From Ascidiaceihabitans sp. (GTDB taxonomy: Bacteria; Pseudomonadota; Alphaproteobacteria; Rhodobacterales; Rhodobacteraceae): a DNA stretch of 64,000 nt. This document shows, piece by piece, positions 62,446 through 64,000 of the stretch (position 1 is the stretch's first letter; the number at the start of each line of letters is the position of its first letter). The translations under genes were made by a program, and so were the position numbers. The notes beneath the pieces were generated by a model that did not search any database, was not told where the DNA came from, and worked only from the letters and a program-made list of their open reading frames with translations. The stretch covers positions 81,381 to 145,380 of the forward strand of contig JAQXDI010000007.1 in the NCBI GenBank assembly GCA_029251465.1. Direction: 5' to 3'.

Positions 62446-63447
62446 CTAACGTGATCCAAGCATCGCGATGCGGATAAAGGCGCGCTCGACTAAGGCCATG
62501 GCGGGCGTGTTTTGCCCTGCTGACCGCAACGTCAAATCGGTGTCTGTCAGAACCGTCAGCGCAGTTTCCAAACGGGCAGGCCCCCAACGATTGGCTTGCG
62601 CCATGATGCGGCCTTTGTTCGGGCCCCAAACCTGTGGCCGCCCTGTCTTGTCACACGCAACGCGGTGCAAGGATCGGAAATGGCGCATTGCACCGATGCA
62701 CAGCGCCACAGCGTTGACACCTTGGGCCTGCAATTTGCGTAGCACCGGCCCGATCTGATCGGCACGCGCATCGCCTACAACCATCAGAATGTCGTCGATA
62801 TCCGCCTCGGTCGACGTTGGCGCACAGGCGGCAATATCATCCGCGTTCAGCGGTGTTGTGTCGTTCAGTTTGTACAGGGTGATCTTTTCCAGCGTCTGGC
62901 GAAAATCACCCGGATCGATGGCTTGCGCGAGGTCGGTCAGCACGTTCATCACGTCACCCGACGGCACGCTTAGGCCTGCTGCGCGCAATGCAGCTTCGAT
63001 TTCATCGCGGGTTGGGGGATTGTCATAGATGCCAACGGCATAGGCGTTGCGGTGCCCCTCAAATGCCTTGCGGGTTTTGGACGTCGGTTTTAGCGCACCA
63101 GCGGTTACGACGATCTGCGCATCGCCCGGTTGCCATTGTTCTAATGCGTCGATGATCGTGGCATCGACATAAGAATTCGCGTCCTCAACAAAAGCAACAC
63201 GTGCGCCGGGAAAGAACCCGATCGCTTTGATCGCATCCAGCAACATCGCCGAATCTTTGCGCAGTTCATTCGCGGGAATACGTGTCAGGCGCATTTCCTC
63301 TTCGCCTGCGGGGCCGATCAGTGCTGCGATGACTTCTTGGCGTTTGATGGCCACGCGCATCGGGTCACTGCCGTAAATCAACAGGCCGGTTTTGTCGGTT
63401 TCCGGTTTGCGAAAATAGCCGTTTGCCTGCGCGCCTGCCAGCTTCAT
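62446..63447 (-). CDS. holA: DNA polymerase III subunit delta
   Basis: HolA is the clamp-loader subunit that opens the beta sliding clamp. The 333-residue protein has the delta fold with LLIYGSDPMRVAIKRQEVIA near residue 22. The three-domain layout is typical: the clamp-binding N-terminal domain, a small helical lid and a C-terminal collar domain (MRHFRSLHRVACDK). It overlaps lptE by four bases (ATGA), so the order leuS-lptE-holA reads as one operon. Confidence 0.93.
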   Translation of the reverse strand: MKLAGAQANGYFRKPETDKTGLLIYGSDPMRVAIKRQEVIAALIGPAGEEEMRLTRIPANELRKDSAMLLDAIKAIGFFPGARVAFVEDANSYVDATIIDALEQWQPGDAQIVVTAGALKPTSKTRKAFEGHRNAYAVGIYDNPPTRDEIEAALRAAGLSVPSGDVMNVLTDLAQAIDPGDFRQTLEKITLYKLNDTTPLNADDIAACAPTSTEADIDDILMVVGDARADQIGPVLRKLQAQGVNAVALCIGAMRHFRSLHRVACDKTGRPQVWGPNKGRIMAQANRWGPARLETALTVLTDTDLTLRSAGQNTPAMALVERAFIRIAMLGSR

Positions 63448-63917
63448 TTGAGATTGGTGCTGGCATAAAGATGCGTGACGATGTGATCGGCAAGCTGCGT
63501 CATCAACCGCTCTGTTGCATCGCGTTGCGCGGACAACGAGGCGACGGTTGTGCCAGTTGCCGAATAGCCGGTAAATCCGTTGACGGTGCCAGTTTCAAGG
63601 ATCGCGCCTGTCGCCAAATCCCGCAGCGCAAAGTCGGCGGTGCCCAAGATGTTGTAGCGCGCAATTTCGCCGTCTGCGTCAATGGCCAGTGCGTTTTCGG
63701 TTGTTTCCAGTTCGATCGCGAGGGCGTAGTCAGGGTTTGCAGCACGTCCCAGCCGGTCTTCGATTTGACGGGTCACAAAAAACCCTTGGCGCGTGGTGGG
63801 TTCGTCTACCAGCAGGTTGTTTTGCAAAAGGTTTCCCACGCCACCGGGGCCGTAAACGGGGGTGAACCCGCACGCGGCGATCAGTGGCAGCACAAAAAGC
63901 AGTTTAAACCACGACAT
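63444..63917 (-). CDS. lptE: LPS assembly lipoprotein LptE
   Basis: LptE plugs the LptD barrel that inserts lipopolysaccharide into the outer membrane. The N-terminus [23 protein letters not shown] is a lipoprotein signal with lipobox IAAC and the CGFTPVYG start typical of alphaproteobacterial LptE. The length of 157 residues fits. The gene starts within the last 14 bases of leuS, matching the usual leuS-lptE-holA order. Confidence 0.92.
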   Translation of the reverse strand: MSWFKLLFVLPLIAACGFTPVYGPGGVGNLLQNNLLVDEPTTRQGFFVTRQIEDRLGRAANPDYALAIELETTENALAIDADGEIARYNILGTADFALRDLATGAILETGTVNGFTGYSATGTTVASLSAQRDATERLMTQLADHIVTHLYASTNLK

Positions 63918-64000
63918 TTACAATCCGACCCGGCACAACGATGACCTTTTTAGGCGTCTGACCATCCAGCGCCTTTTGCACAGCTTGGCTGGCAAGCGCG
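63904..64000 (-). CDS. leuS: Leucyl-tRNA synthetase, 3' end only
   Basis: The last 31 codons of a minus-strand gene cut by the window edge. They read [20 protein letters not shown] followed by NVVV and the stop codon, the conserved C-terminus of bacterial leucyl-tRNA synthetase (class I, charging tRNA-Leu). The stop lies inside the lptE start region, an overlap of 14 bases. Confidence 0.88.
   Translation of the reverse strand, partial: ALASQAVQKALDGQTPKKVIVVPGRIVNVVV

Overview
The window looks like a chromosomal segment of a marine alphaproteobacterium of the order Rhodobacterales (Roseobacter group). This rests on moderately GC-rich, tightly packed genes, on families typical of that group (DUF6478-like, DUF2794, DUF2125, CcrM next to RnhB), on a LexA box of the direct-repeat form GAAC-N7-GAAC, and on an Irr-type iron box at mbfA. 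No rRNA, tRNA, CRISPR array, prophage or complete insertion sequence was seen. Both ends cut genes: a C-terminal processing protease on the left and leucyl-tRNA synthetase on the right.

Layout. 1-4.4 kb: end of the S41 protease, a 302-base convergent gap with a four-site palindrome array, two small conserved genes, a lipoprotein and ilvD. 4.5-12.6 kb: a degenerate ABC-exporter/cyclic-nucleotide-domain fusion coupled to a CPBP membrane protease, then accD-folC, a small-protein pair and zapE. 12.7-21.7 kb: transporters, hydrolases, sthA, S-formylglutathione hydrolase and the iron exporter gene mbfA. 21.8-30.8 kb: a TetR regulator, SOS-type imuB, a DUF2975/XRE pair, paaK-paaI, an NlpC/P60 protein and an M17 aminopeptidase. 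30.9-34.9 kb: a carbonic anhydrase-SbtA-SbtB bicarbonate module, a 50-residue gene and a DUF4139 protein. 35-41.8 kb: asd, an MFS carrier, a cyclase-fold DUF3095 protein, an aldolase, a membrane-tethered winged-helix regulator and two divergent secreted proteins. 42-47 kb: rnhB-ccrM with three GANTC sites and an A15 tract, a membrane adenylate cyclase facing a receiver protein, and alkB. 47-64 kb: mutY, a DciA-like gene, a DsbA-like gene, a CaiB transferase, the lpxK-waaA-(DUF4170 remnant)-cysQ-like-pmbA cluster, merF, a DUF2125 protein, an SDR/enoyl-CoA hydratase pair, an MscS channel, a flavoprotein and holA-lptE-leuS.

Most of the window is core metabolism and envelope housekeeping. The accessory interest lies in signalling and regulation. 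A membrane class III cyclase, a second cyclase-fold protein and a cyclic-nucleotide-binding domain on a dead ABC transporter sit within about 41 kb of each other. CcrM appears set up for methylation feedback through the GANTC cluster upstream of its gene. Several intergenic regions carry well-formed operator-like repeats, the best being the helically phased array at 551-661. Two genes easily missed because of their size were found by reading the gaps: a 50-residue gene at 32967-33119 and a truncated DUF4170 remnant at 53578-53664.
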